DNA of 64,000 nucleotides from Bifidobacteriaceae bacterium (GTDB lineage Bacteria; Actinomycetota; Actinomycetes; Actinomycetales; WQXJ01). The stretch is from the NCBI GenBank assembly GCA_031272885.1, contig JAISSX010000057.1, forward strand, positions 62,001-126,000, given 5' to 3'. Each line of letters begins with the position of its first letter. Position 1 is the stretch's first letter. The notes beneath the pieces were generated by a model. It did not search any database. It was not told the DNA's origin and saw only the letters and a program-made list of their open reading frames with translations. Below, one piece after another: positions 24,195-32,861 of this stretch. The position numbers were made by a program, and so were the translations under genes.

Positions 24195-25702
24195 TGGTTC
24201 TCCTCCTGTTCATGATGCAGGGTGGCGTGGACCCGCCACCCACCTACGGCCGTGGGACCGGCCTCTAGAGTGCCGTTGTAAACCTCAACCCGCTGCCTCA
24301 TGCCGACCAAACCCTGTTTCGAGCCGTCCCAGCCGGGGCCGGCATCGGCCACCGTTTGGGGTTCGTTGACCACTTCGATGTCGATCAAGTCCGGTTGCGG
24401 TTCGGTCACCGCCACCAGCACGCCTGGGGTGTGCGGACAGTGGCGCAGCACGTTGGTCAGGGATTCTTGGACAATCCGGTAAACGGTCAAGGCCAGGGCG
24501 GCGTCTTCCGGCAGGGCGGCGGATAGTTCCAGTTGTACCGGCAGGCCCGAATCGCGGAACGAGCCCACCAGCGGCACCAGGTCGGCCGCGCCCGGCTGGG
24601 GGGTCAGGTCGGCATCGGACCGCAACACCGCCAGCAGCCGGCGCATGTCACCCACCGCCTGGCGGCCCGTCTCGGACACCTTCTCCATGGCCTTGGCGGC
24701 CACCTCGGGGTTCTTGCGGGCGGCCGAAGCCGCGCCATCGGACAACGTCACCATCACCGCCAGCGAGTGCGCCACCACGTCATGCATCTCACGGGCAATC
24801 CGGGTGCGTTCTTCCGCCACGGCGATCTGGGCCCGCTGGTCGCGTTCCACCGCCAGGTAGTGGGCCCGCTCCACCAGGGCGCCCACGTAGCGCCTTCGGT
24901 TGCCGAAATGGATGAAGATGGCCACCAGGGCGACGTGGATCAGTAGTTCTGGCCCCAGGGAGCTGGCCAGCCCGGAGGCACCCTGTCTGGTCCAAAGGAA
25001 GCAGCCGATCTCCTCCACACAGACCACCGCCAGGCTGGTCCAGGCGGCCCGGACGCTGGCCCGCTGCGCCACCGCGAACAAGGCAATCCAGTAGAGGAAG
25101 GGGTCCCCCGTGCTGGTGACGACGTAGTAGCCGAGGTTCAGCAGGCAGACCACCGTCAACAGCCACACCGGGTGGCGGCGGCGCAACAACAGGATGGCGA
25201 CGGCGCCCAGCAGGGTCAGGGCGATGAACATCCACCGCGCCGCCTCGAGGCTGGTCCAGAAGTCGCTGCTAGGGCCAACCGAGATCGTGGTGATCGGTTC
25301 CGGCGAGGCCGAGGCGCTGGCCTCCGGCGAGGGTGCAGCGGTGACGGTGACCGTCACGGTCGCCACCGGGCTGGGTTGGGCCGTGGCCGAAGGGCTTGGG
25401 GTTGCGGTCACCGTGGGGCTTGGGGTGGCGGTGGCCGATGACGCCCCGCCAACCAGGGGGCCAACATCCTCGCCCGTGGTGGGGTCTACCCACGTCACCC
25501 CCAGGCCGATCACCAGGTTGATGAACAGGTAGACCACGGCCACCGTGATGTCCATGCACAGCGGGTGGCGTTCGGCGAAACGGCGGATGGGGCCGGGCCG
25601 CGGGATGGCCGGGGCGCCATCGGCCGGGTTGGCGGACTGGATCACAACCGGCGCCTGGGCAGGCAGTGGGGCCTGCTTACCGCCTTTGCCGCGCCGCGCC
25701 AT
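24191..25702 (-). CDS. NarL-type sensor histidine kinase with Thr/Pro/Ser-rich extracytoplasmic linker
   Basis: 503 residues from ATG 25702, which has AAGGGA upstream. A first transmembrane helix is at about 55-75. An external stretch of about 70 residues is built of Thr, Pro, Ser, Ala and Val (repeats like TATPSPT and VTVTVTAAPSPEAS). At least four more helices follow. The HisKA_3 dimerisation domain includes ARIAREMHDVVAHSLAVMV in which the phosphorylated His is that of MHDV, and the ATPase domain ends with DGSKQGLVGMRQRVEVYNG. The mucin-like external linker is unusual for this family. It is coupled to the response regulator by a 4-bp overlap. Confidence 0.91.
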   Translation of the reverse strand: MARRGKGGKQAPLPAQAPVVIQSANPADGAPAIPRPGPIRRFAERHPLCMDITVAVVYLFINLVIGLGVTWVDPTTGEDVGPLVGGASSATATPSPTVTATPSPSATAQPSPVATVTVTVTAAPSPEASASASPEPITTISVGPSSDFWTSLEAARWMFIALTLLGAVAILLLRRRHPVWLLTVVCLLNLGYYVVTSTGDPFLYWIALFAVAQRASVRAAWTSLAVVCVEEIGCFLWTRQGASGLASSLGPELLIHVALVAIFIHFGNRRRYVGALVERAHYLAVERDQRAQIAVAEERTRIAREMHDVVAHSLAVMVTLSDGAASAARKNPEVAAKAMEKVSETGRQAVGDMRRLLAVLRSDADLTPQPGAADLVPLVGSFRDSGLPVQLELSAALPEDAALALTVYRIVQESLTNVLRHCPHTPGVLVAVTEPQPDLIDIEVVNEPQTVADAGPGWDGSKQGLVGMRQRVEVYNGTLEAGPTAVGGWRVHATLHHEQEENQ

Positions 25703-25768
25703 GGGACGTTCCCTTCTGCCTGGTCTGCTGGATTCCTGGGGTGAACCGAACAATTGGGGTTAAGCGTA

Positions 25769-25807
25769 TTGGCGCGCCGTGTGCCCCTCCAGCACACGGC
25801 GCGCCAA
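25769..25807 (-). terminator. Hairpin terminator after the ABC exporter operon
   Basis: Perfect 16-bp stem: arms 25769-25784 and 25792-25807 (TTGGCGCGCCGTGTGC and its complement) around a 7-base loop. It lies 19 bases beyond the permease stop and upstream of the histidine kinase gene. There is no T-tract, but stem length and position between two same-strand operons support a terminator. Confidence 0.7.
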
Positions 25808-25826
25808 GCCTTGGGTTTAGCGGTGA

Positions 25827-26672
25827 CTAGGCGTCACGCCTGGTGAAGGTGGCGTAGCCGCCTACGATAGCCAGGACCACCCAGCCGGCCAGGACGGCCA
25901 CAGCGCCCCACACGCCGCCGATCAGGTAGTCGGTCTTGTTGCTCACCATGGCGGCAGCAGCCTGGTCCGGCAAGGCGGCCAGGGCGTACGCGCCTACCTT
26001 GGAGGGCACGAAGTTCAGCACCATGGGCAGCACCAGCAGCAGGCCCAGCACGGTGGCCATGCCGCCGGCGGTGGAGCGGGTGATGAAACCGGCGCCCACG
26101 GCGATCAAGGCGATGGCGATGGCGTACACCACGGTCAGGCCCATTTGCCGCAGGCCGTCGCTGGTCAGGGCCGGGTTCAGGCCGCGGCCGGTCAGGATGC
26201 CGGCGCCGATGGCCCAGGCGGCGGCGATCAAGACGGCGGTGGCCAGGGCAGACGTGCCGGCGATGACGAAGGTCTTGGCGCCGAACACGGAGCCACGGCG
26301 CGGCGCGGCCGAAAGAGTGGAACGGATGGCACCGCTGGAATACTCGGAGCCAATGGCCAGGGAGGCGTAAACCGTCACCACGATCATGGCGATGTAGACC
26401 ACGGCCATGGTGGCCAGGTTCAGCAGGGCGGTGCCGGCATCGGACTCACCCATGAAGACGCCGGCCTCACCCTCCTCCGGGTTGCGGAAGGCGGCGAAGG
26501 ACGCCATCGCCGTGGTGATGCCCAGCGCGGAGATAGCGAAGATGACCAGCAGCAACCAGGTGGAACGGACGGAACGGACCTTGATCCACTCGGACTTGGC
26601 AATCCGGGCGAAGGTCAGGCGCGGCTTGCGCACGTGGACAGAAGCAGTGGGGGCAACGGCGGCGGCGGTCAT
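25827..26672 (-). CDS. ABC-2 type transporter permease
   Basis: 281 residues with six hydrophobic segments: TWLLLVIFAISALGITTAMA, a block around 75-105 (LATMAVVYIAMIVVTVYASL), then helices near 140, 180, 215 and 255. The motif GSEYSSGAIRSTLSAAPRRG is typical of ABC-2 permeases that export lipids, peptides or drugs. It overlaps the ATPase gene by four bases. Export substrate unknown; linkage to the downstream two-component system suggests an envelope-stress or antibiotic-resistance role. Confidence 0.9.
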   Translation of the reverse strand: MTAAAVAPTASVHVRKPRLTFARIAKSEWIKVRSVRSTWLLLVIFAISALGITTAMASFAAFRNPEEGEAGVFMGESDAGTALLNLATMAVVYIAMIVVTVYASLAIGSEYSSGAIRSTLSAAPRRGSVFGAKTFVIAGTSALATAVLIAAAWAIGAGILTGRGLNPALTSDGLRQMGLTVVYAIAIALIAVGAGFITRSTAGGMATVLGLLLVLPMVLNFVPSKVGAYALAALPDQAAAAMVSNKTDYLIGGVWGAVAVLAGWVVLAIVGGYATFTRRDA

Positions 26673-27598
26673 GACAGGGCTCCTTCAAGAACGGGGCTGG
26701 CCGAACGGTATTCGACAGCGCTATCGGTCAGGCTCATGTAGGCCTCTTCGAGGCTTGAGGTGATGGGGGTCATTTCGTAGATGACCCAGCCATTGGTGGC
26801 AGCGGCTTCGCCGATCTGCTTGACGCCGATGCCGGTCAGGACGATCGTCTCGGCGTCTTCGGTGGTGACGGTGACGGAGTGGGAAGCCAGGGCGGCGGCG
26901 ATCTGGGCGGCCTGCGGGCTGCGCACCCGGGTGGCTTCCTCAGAAGCGCCGGCGATGATGTCATCGATCGGGGCATCGGCCAGCAGCCGGCCGCGGCCGA
27001 TGATGATCAGGTGATCGGCCGTCTGGGACATCTCGCTCATCAGGTGGCTGGACAGGAACACCGTGCGGCCTTCGGCGGCCAGCGAGCGGGCCAGGCGGCG
27101 CACCCACAGCACGCCTTCCGGGTCCAGGCCGTTGACCGGCTCATCCAGCACCACCACGGCCGGATCGCCCAGCAGGGCGGCCGCGATGCCCAGGCGCTGG
27201 TGCATGCCCAGGGAGTAGGTCTTGGTGCGCCGCGACGCCACGGCCTCAAGGCCGGTGGCCTGGATCATCTGCTCCACGCGCCGCTTCGAAATGCCGTTGG
27301 TGGCGGCCAGCGCCAGCAGGTGGGCCCGGCCGGACCGGCTGGGGTGCACCGACTTGGCGTCGAGCAGGGCACCCACCTTGGTGAGGGGCGCGCGCTGGGC
27401 GGATAGGGGGCGGCCGTCAATGGTGGCGCGGCCGGCGGTGGGCCGGTCCAGCCCCATGATCATGCGCATGGTGGTTGACTTGCCGGCGCCGTTGGGGCCC
27501 AGGAAACCGGTGACAAGGCCGGGCTTGATGGTGGCCGTCAGCCCGTCCACGGCCAGCTTGGCGCCGTACCGCTTGGTCAGTCCTTCTAGCTGGATCAT
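26669..27598 (-). CDS. ABC transporter ATP-binding protein
   Basis: 309 residues. Walker A GPNGAGKSTTM, signature region KTYSLGMHQRLGIAAALLGD, Walker B VVVLDEPVNGLDPEG and switch His in FLSSHLMSEM are all present. The C-terminal extension (220-300) is typical of DrrA/CcmA-like exporter ATPases. GAGGAGC precedes the ATG. It pairs with the permease gene that follows. The 279-base gap upstream has no gene and contains a promoter region plus short repeats. Confidence 0.95.
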   Translation of the reverse strand: MIQLEGLTKRYGAKLAVDGLTATIKPGLVTGFLGPNGAGKSTTMRMIMGLDRPTAGRATIDGRPLSAQRAPLTKVGALLDAKSVHPSRSGRAHLLALAATNGISKRRVEQMIQATGLEAVASRRTKTYSLGMHQRLGIAAALLGDPAVVVLDEPVNGLDPEGVLWVRRLARSLAAEGRTVFLSSHLMSEMSQTADHLIIIGRGRLLADAPIDDIIAGASEEATRVRSPQAAQIAAALASHSVTVTTEDAETIVLTGIGVKQIGEAAATNGWVIYEMTPITSSLEEAYMSLTDSAVEYRSASPVLEGALS

Positions 27599-27776
27599 CT
27601 GTCTGCTCCTCTTGGGGTGAAGCTTGGGTGGTACCGGGCCTTGGCCTGGTTTTTGTTGACACCCATGACACTACGGAGCAAACCAGCCCTCCGAACACCT
27701 CCGGAAGGCTGAAATTGTGGCTCTGATCTGCTCGTTCGTTCGGCTGGCGGCCTCCTCCGTGTGGCGGAGGTCACCC

Positions 27777-27832
27777 TCATCCGGGCGGCCGAAGCGGCCA
27801 GCGGAGCCGTCTCATCCGAGTGGCCGAAGCCG
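27777..27832. repeat. Imperfect 22-bp direct repeat in the 27599-27877 gap
   Basis: Units at 27777-27798 and 27811-27832 share CTCATCCG and GGCCGAAGC with about three differences. Nearby, a CCTCC/GGAGG stem (around 27751-27770) and an ACCCC-rich stretch precede the GH78 gene end. No gene is visible in this gap; the right-hand part would hold the ABC operon promoter. Confidence 0.45.
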
Positions 27833-27877
27833 CGGTCGAAACCCCTGGTAGGGGCCTAGGACCCCGTTAGGCGACCT

Positions 27878-30535
27878 TCACTCCACCACCGGCAGCATCA
27901 GGTGGTGCCGGCCGTAAGCCAATTCGGTCTCGCCCACAATGGCGGTGATGCCGAACGGCACCGTCAGGTCCACCACCAGCCGGCTGCCTTCCAACTGCCA
28001 GGCGATCGCCAGGTCGCCCAGGCGGGTGGCCAAGGTGGCCTTAGCCCAGGTGACGCCCGGGGCTGGCAGCGGCTGGATGGTCACCCGGCGGTAGCCGGGG
28101 GCGGCCGGCGCCAGGCCGGCCACGTTCTCGTAGACCCACTTCATGGCGGCCCCGTAAGCCGGATGGTTGAGCGACAACATGACGTCGCCATCGGCCGTAT
28201 CCATGTCGAAACGGCGGATGGCGCCCGTCTCGTCGTAGACGTCCAAGCGTTCCCACACCGTGGTGGCGCCCTGCACCACCTGGCCCAGCCACGAGGGCGG
28301 CTCGGTGCGCAGCAACATGCGATAGGCGGTGTCCGCGTGGCCGTGGTGGCTCAAGGCTTGGAGCACGATGGCGCCCCCCACCAAGCCGGTACCGATGCGG
28401 CCGCCATCTGCCTCCACCTGGGCCGCCAGGGCGTCCATGATGGCTTGGTGCTCCTCCACCGGAGCTATACCGAACTCGACCGCCAGGGCCGCGCCGGTCT
28501 GGGTGACCTTGGCTGGGTCGCCCCACTCGCGCCAGGCGGCGGCGGCGGTACTGGCCGCCAGCGCCTCTAGTTGGTCCGCCGCGGCCGGATCCCCCACCAG
28601 CCGTTCGGCCCAGGCCAACAGGGTCAAGGAGCGCACAAAGTAGGCGTTGACTACGAACAACACCGGCACCTTGGACGCCCACGGCTTGTCGAATGGCGCG
28701 TCCGGGTCCAGCCAGTCACCCCATTGCAGTTCGTCGTTGCGGATCAGGCCGTCCGGGCCGGCGTCGCCCTTCAGGTGGCCCACCCACTGGCGCATCGATT
28801 CGAGCTGGTCCACCAGCACCTCAGGCGAGCCGTATGCGTCGTAGACGGTGAACGGCACCACGGTGGCGGCATCGGCCCAGGCGGTACGGCCCCACGGGTC
28901 CATGTGGGTGCCGCCCATCGGCATATCTTCCATCCGCAGCACGTTCGGCACCACCGAACTGACGGCGCCGTCGCCATGCCGGTCCTGTTCCAGGTACATG
29001 TCCCGCAGCCAGGAGCGGTAGAAGGCCTCGGTGTCATGCAACACGGCGGCGGTCGGGCTGAACAACTCGGCGTCCCCAGTCCAGCCCAGGCGTTCGTCCC
29101 GCTGGCAGCAGTCCGAAGGCACCGAGATGAAGTTGCACCGCAGCGTCCAGTCGACATTCTGGGCAAAGCGGTTCAGCAGTTCATGCGAGGTCTCGATGCG
29201 GCCGAACACCGGCATATCCGAGGAAACCGCCACGGCCTCGGCGCTCAGCACCTCGGCTTCGGTCAGCACATCGGCGTACTGGAAACCGTGGTAGGTGAAA
29301 CGCGGCTCCAGCACGGTTTCGCCATCGGCCGCCAGGGTGTAGGTGTCGGTGGCGCGGGCGGTGCGCAGGACGCGGGTGAACAGCGAGCCGTCCGGTTCGA
29401 TCGCCTCGGCGTGGCGCACGGTGACGGTTTGGCCCTTGTAGCCCTTGACGCGCAGGCGCAGCCAGCCGGCCAGGTTCTGGTTCAGCGAGACGCGGGTGCC
29501 GTGGCCGGCGATGGCGGGGGTGGGCTCAAGGCTGCCCGGCACGGTGGCGTAGGCCCTGATGGGAGGCTCGGTGCGGGGTTCAACCGTCTGGTAGTCCAGT
29601 TCGCCCAGCGTGACCGGGCCCCACTCGGGATGGCTGAAGCCGGGCAGCGCTATCTCGGGCCCCGGCAGGTTCAGGTCCAGCGTGCAGCCGTCGTAGAGCG
29701 AGGCCTGGCGCACCTGACCGAAGCCGCCTTCCCAGTTGGGCCCGGTAGCGATGGTGATGGTGCGGCCGTCCGCCAGCGAGACCTCCAGTTGGGCCAGCAG
29801 CCCAAGCTGGTCGCCGAACTGGCAGGTGCGGCCCACCTGCAGCCAGGCCAGCCGGGTGCGGTACCAGCCGTCCGCCAACAGGGCGCCGATGGCGTTGCGG
29901 CCGGCCTGCAGCAGGTTGGTCACGTCGTAGGTGGCGGCCTGCAGGCGCAGGTTGTAGCTGGACCATTCCGGGGCGAAGTAGCTGTCCCCCACCCGCTGCC
30001 CGTTCAGGTAGGCCTCATACCAGCCGTGGGCCGTGACGTGCAGCAACGCCCGCACGGGGGCGGCCGGCAGGTCGAACTCGCAGCGCACCATGGGCGCCGG
30101 GCCGTCCACCTGGGACGGGACGGTGATCAGCTTGGCGGTCCATTGGTCCGGCGCCAGGCCGCCCTCCAGTTCCAGCGGGGCCGACCAGTCCGACCAACCC
30201 GCCTCGGTGGCCAGCCGCACCCGGTAGGCCCGCCGTTCGCGGCCCTGCAGCGGCCCGCCGGGGGCCAGGATGCCGATGGCGTCCGAGCTTTCGACCGGTT
30301 CGGCCACCTGCCAGGCATCAATGAACCCCGGCACCGGCGAACCCGGCCAGGGGCCGTAGGCCACCTGGTAGCCCAGTTGGGTCAGGCCCGGCTCATCCGT
30401 CGTGACCTGCCAGTGCAGGTAGACGGGGGCCAGCGGCAGGCCGATGGCGCCCGTCGGGTGTTGACAGGCCAGTTTGGTGACAGTGACGGGGGCGGTGCCG
30501 GCGGCAGCGGCTACGGGAACGGCGGGCAGGGTCAT
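27878..30535 (-). CDS. Glycoside hydrolase family 78 alpha-L-rhamnosidase
   Basis: 885 residues with no signal peptide. N-terminal beta-sandwich domains (about 20-340) contain ALLHVTAHGWYEAYLNGQRV, typical of bacterial rhamnosidase N domains. The (alpha/alpha)6 catalytic domain starts near 440; the signature CCQRDERLGWTGDAELFSPT corresponds to the DxPQRDERxGW motif with the catalytic acid region. The C-terminal beta domain ends near 880. It releases L-rhamnose from glycosides inside the cell. It follows the unusual hydrolase gene by 6 bases, so both come from one transcript. Confidence 0.9.
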   Translation of the reverse strand: MTLPAVPVAAAAGTAPVTVTKLACQHPTGAIGLPLAPVYLHWQVTTDEPGLTQLGYQVAYGPWPGSPVPGFIDAWQVAEPVESSDAIGILAPGGPLQGRERRAYRVRLATEAGWSDWSAPLELEGGLAPDQWTAKLITVPSQVDGPAPMVRCEFDLPAAPVRALLHVTAHGWYEAYLNGQRVGDSYFAPEWSSYNLRLQAATYDVTNLLQAGRNAIGALLADGWYRTRLAWLQVGRTCQFGDQLGLLAQLEVSLADGRTITIATGPNWEGGFGQVRQASLYDGCTLDLNLPGPEIALPGFSHPEWGPVTLGELDYQTVEPRTEPPIRAYATVPGSLEPTPAIAGHGTRVSLNQNLAGWLRLRVKGYKGQTVTVRHAEAIEPDGSLFTRVLRTARATDTYTLAADGETVLEPRFTYHGFQYADVLTEAEVLSAEAVAVSSDMPVFGRIETSHELLNRFAQNVDWTLRCNFISVPSDCCQRDERLGWTGDAELFSPTAAVLHDTEAFYRSWLRDMYLEQDRHGDGAVSSVVPNVLRMEDMPMGGTHMDPWGRTAWADAATVVPFTVYDAYGSPEVLVDQLESMRQWVGHLKGDAGPDGLIRNDELQWGDWLDPDAPFDKPWASKVPVLFVVNAYFVRSLTLLAWAERLVGDPAAADQLEALAASTAAAAWREWGDPAKVTQTGAALAVEFGIAPVEEHQAIMDALAAQVEADGGRIGTGLVGGAIVLQALSHHGHADTAYRMLLRTEPPSWLGQVVQGATTVWERLDVYDETGAIRRFDMDTADGDVMLSLNHPAYGAAMKWVYENVAGLAPAAPGYRRVTIQPLPAPGVTWAKATLATRLGDLAIAWQLEGSRLVVDLTVPFGITAIVGETELAYGRHHLMLPVVE

Positions 30536-30541
30536 TTTCGG

Positions 30542-32653
30542 TCAGCCTTCCTCGGTCAGTTCGACGATGGCGTAGATGTCGATCTCGGGCACCTTGACGG
30601 CCACCCGGTCACCCTCCAGGCCCACGGTCAAGGACTCGGGCTGGTGGCCCGGCCGCCACAGCCGGGCCGCACCCACCCCGTGGGGCAGGCGGACCTGGAA
30701 CGACAAACCCTGGCGCGGCGGGGTGGCGTCTTGGGATTCGTCGTAGGCGTAGTTGACCAGGTGGACGGCACTGCGGCCGGGCCCCAGGTCGGTCAGGCCG
30801 ATGTAGAGATCCTGGTAGGGCTCGGCCGGCTCCACCTGCAAGTCCGCCAATGCCGCCAGCGGGTCCGCCAGGTCACCGGCCACCCAACCCGGCGCACCGG
30901 GCACACCCGACCGGGCGTCATCGGGCAACGCCGTGCCGTACTGCCCATAGACCACCACGGTGCCGCCGGCCGCGGCATAGGCGGCCAGTTCGGCGTGCTG
31001 GGCGGGGCTGATACGGGCGCATTCCGGCACCAGCACGTAGCGGTAGCGGGCCAGGCCGGCCGCCGTCACGTCGTTGTCGCGGTAGACCGGGTCTGGCAGC
31101 GGGATCATGTCGAACGGAACGTGCGCCAAGGCAAGCTGCCTGATCAGGGCGTGGTAGGGGATCTTCTGGTCATCCGGCACGCCCGAATAGTCCACGGCGG
31201 CGCCGGCGGTGGCCCAGCGCGGGCCGGTCACCTCGAAGGCCCAGGCGTCCGCCAGGGGATACAGCACCGCCACCTCGTGCCGGCTGGTGACGCCGCGCAG
31301 GTGGTCGGTGGCGGCCAGCGCCTGGCCCACCTCGTCCAACAGGGGCTTAGGGGCCCAGAACGAATCCTCGATCACGGTGCCCATCCACGAACCGAACGGG
31401 AACGTCATCGACGGGCCGGTGGCGGCGCCCTCATAGAAAGACGTGCGCAGGCGGTCGTAGCCGCGGCCGGCGTCGATCTGCTTGACCAGTTCGGGGATGA
31501 TGCCGCCGTACGGGTTCTCAGCGATCAACACCTCGCGGCCGCGCGCCAGGCCCTGCACGTGGCGGAAGAACCAGGGCTGCTTATAGGCGGTGGCGTGCAT
31601 CTCGGTGATGCACAGGTCAACCGCGTCCACAATGCCGTCGTATTCCGGGTGGCCGTTGTAGAAATTGCCGCTGACCAGGATTTCCTTGCCCTTGGAGCGG
31701 CCGTAAGCCTTGATGTAGGCGGACAGTTCGCGGAAGGACCGGTGCATGGCGCCCAGCATGAACGAGGCATAGAGGCCCGAGAGCGGCAGTTCCCGCACCG
31801 GCGTGAAAACCTGGTAGCCCTGGCCGCGCAGCCAGTCGCCGTAGTCGAAGGTGCTGAGGTCAACGCCTTGGAGTTCCTCCGGGCGGGCGGCCGGGTCCAG
31901 GGCCTGCAGATAGTGGCGGAACTGCACGGTGCAGTCCTTGCAGAAGCAGCCGCCGTAGTACAGGGCGTTGAGCGGAATCTCCGATTCGTCCAGTTGGACG
32001 CCGCTGACGCCGGCGTCGATCTGGATGCGGGCAATCGCCTTCAGGTACTCCAGCCAGGCCGGCGAGTTGCGGTCCATCAGGTGCACCGTCTGGTCCCGGT
32101 CCGCCACCTCAACCCAGTTGGCGTGCAGCGGTTCACCGTCCATGCGGCGCGAACAGGCCTGTTCGAACAGGTCGGTGATCTCCTCCCCCAGGGAGTTGTG
32201 CAGGCCGTCCGGGAAGTAGTGGCGCCACGGCAGCCAATCGCTGGGGCCGGTGTCCTGATTGAAGGCGGTCAGGCCCACCGAGCCGGGCCGGCCCACGCCA
32301 CGGGTCTCGTTGATCGAGGCCAACAGGCCGTCCTGGTCGTATTCGGCCGCGAAACGCCAACCTTGGGCCTCGAAGATGACGCCAAACACCTCGATGCCGC
32401 GGGCGGCGCAGGCGGCCAAGAACTCCGAGTCGTTGACGTGGCCGTGCAGGCGGAAACGGGCCGGCACCTGCTGGTAGGCCTCCTGCTCCAGAAACGGCAG
32501 CGCGATCGAGCCGCCACCCAAGGACGACCAGCACAGGGTGGTCGCCCGCATGTCCGCCAGTTGCTCCACCATGCGCAGGCGCCGGGCCGGCAGGGACGGG
32601 TGGTAGTTGTGCTGATCCTTGAACCAAGCATCGAAATAAACGCCGCGCCTCAT
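30542..32653 (-). CDS. Putative TIM-barrel glycoside hydrolase with GH42-like flavodoxin domain
   Basis: About 703 residues from ATG 32653 (AGGAG 10 nt upstream; a GTG nine bases earlier is too close to it). The N-terminal half looks like a TIM barrel opening GVYFDAWFKDQHNYHPSLPA; GVSGVQLDESEIP and LCITEMHATAYKQPWF hold acidic residues that could be catalytic. A cysteine cluster CFCKDC lies near residue 235. Around 500-620, YVLVPECARISPAQHAELAA and GGTVVVYGQYG resemble the glutamine-amidotransferase-like trimerisation domain of GH42 enzymes. I cannot place it in a numbered family. No signal peptide; cytoplasmic. Co-transcribed with the rhamnosidase. Confidence 0.72.
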   Translation of the reverse strand: MRRGVYFDAWFKDQHNYHPSLPARRLRMVEQLADMRATTLCWSSLGGGSIALPFLEQEAYQQVPARFRLHGHVNDSEFLAACAARGIEVFGVIFEAQGWRFAAEYDQDGLLASINETRGVGRPGSVGLTAFNQDTGPSDWLPWRHYFPDGLHNSLGEEITDLFEQACSRRMDGEPLHANWVEVADRDQTVHLMDRNSPAWLEYLKAIARIQIDAGVSGVQLDESEIPLNALYYGGCFCKDCTVQFRHYLQALDPAARPEELQGVDLSTFDYGDWLRGQGYQVFTPVRELPLSGLYASFMLGAMHRSFRELSAYIKAYGRSKGKEILVSGNFYNGHPEYDGIVDAVDLCITEMHATAYKQPWFFRHVQGLARGREVLIAENPYGGIIPELVKQIDAGRGYDRLRTSFYEGAATGPSMTFPFGSWMGTVIEDSFWAPKPLLDEVGQALAATDHLRGVTSRHEVAVLYPLADAWAFEVTGPRWATAGAAVDYSGVPDDQKIPYHALIRQLALAHVPFDMIPLPDPVYRDNDVTAAGLARYRYVLVPECARISPAQHAELAAYAAAGGTVVVYGQYGTALPDDARSGVPGAPGWVAGDLADPLAALADLQVEPAEPYQDLYIGLTDLGPGRSAVHLVNYAYDESQDATPPRQGLSFQVRLPHGVGAARLWRPGHQPESLTVGLEGDRVAVKVPEIDIYAIVELTEEG

Positions 32654-32741
32654 GGCGGTCACGCTCCTAACAGCAATGTTCGGGCTGATCGGGTTAAATG
32701 GGCCTTGGGACTACCCGGCAAGCCGGGCCGTTCCGGGGCTC

Positions 32742-32755
32742 TGATAACGATTACA
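32742..32755. promoter_or_regulatory. LacI-family operator candidate
   Basis: TGATAACGATTACA fits the TGNNANCGNTNNCA pattern of LacI/GalR-type operators with the central CG. It lies in the 208-base gap between the divergent hydrolase operon and the GH35-like gene, 89 bases from the first and 107 from the second. No LacI gene is in the window. Confidence 0.55.
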
Positions 32756-32861
32756 GTGGGTCGTAGCTCACAACCTACTCCCGGCCCACGGCATCGCCAA
32801 ACCCCGGTGAGGCGGTGGCGTTTTACCCCAGATCAGCCCCAAGGACGAGGAAGGCGTGGGT

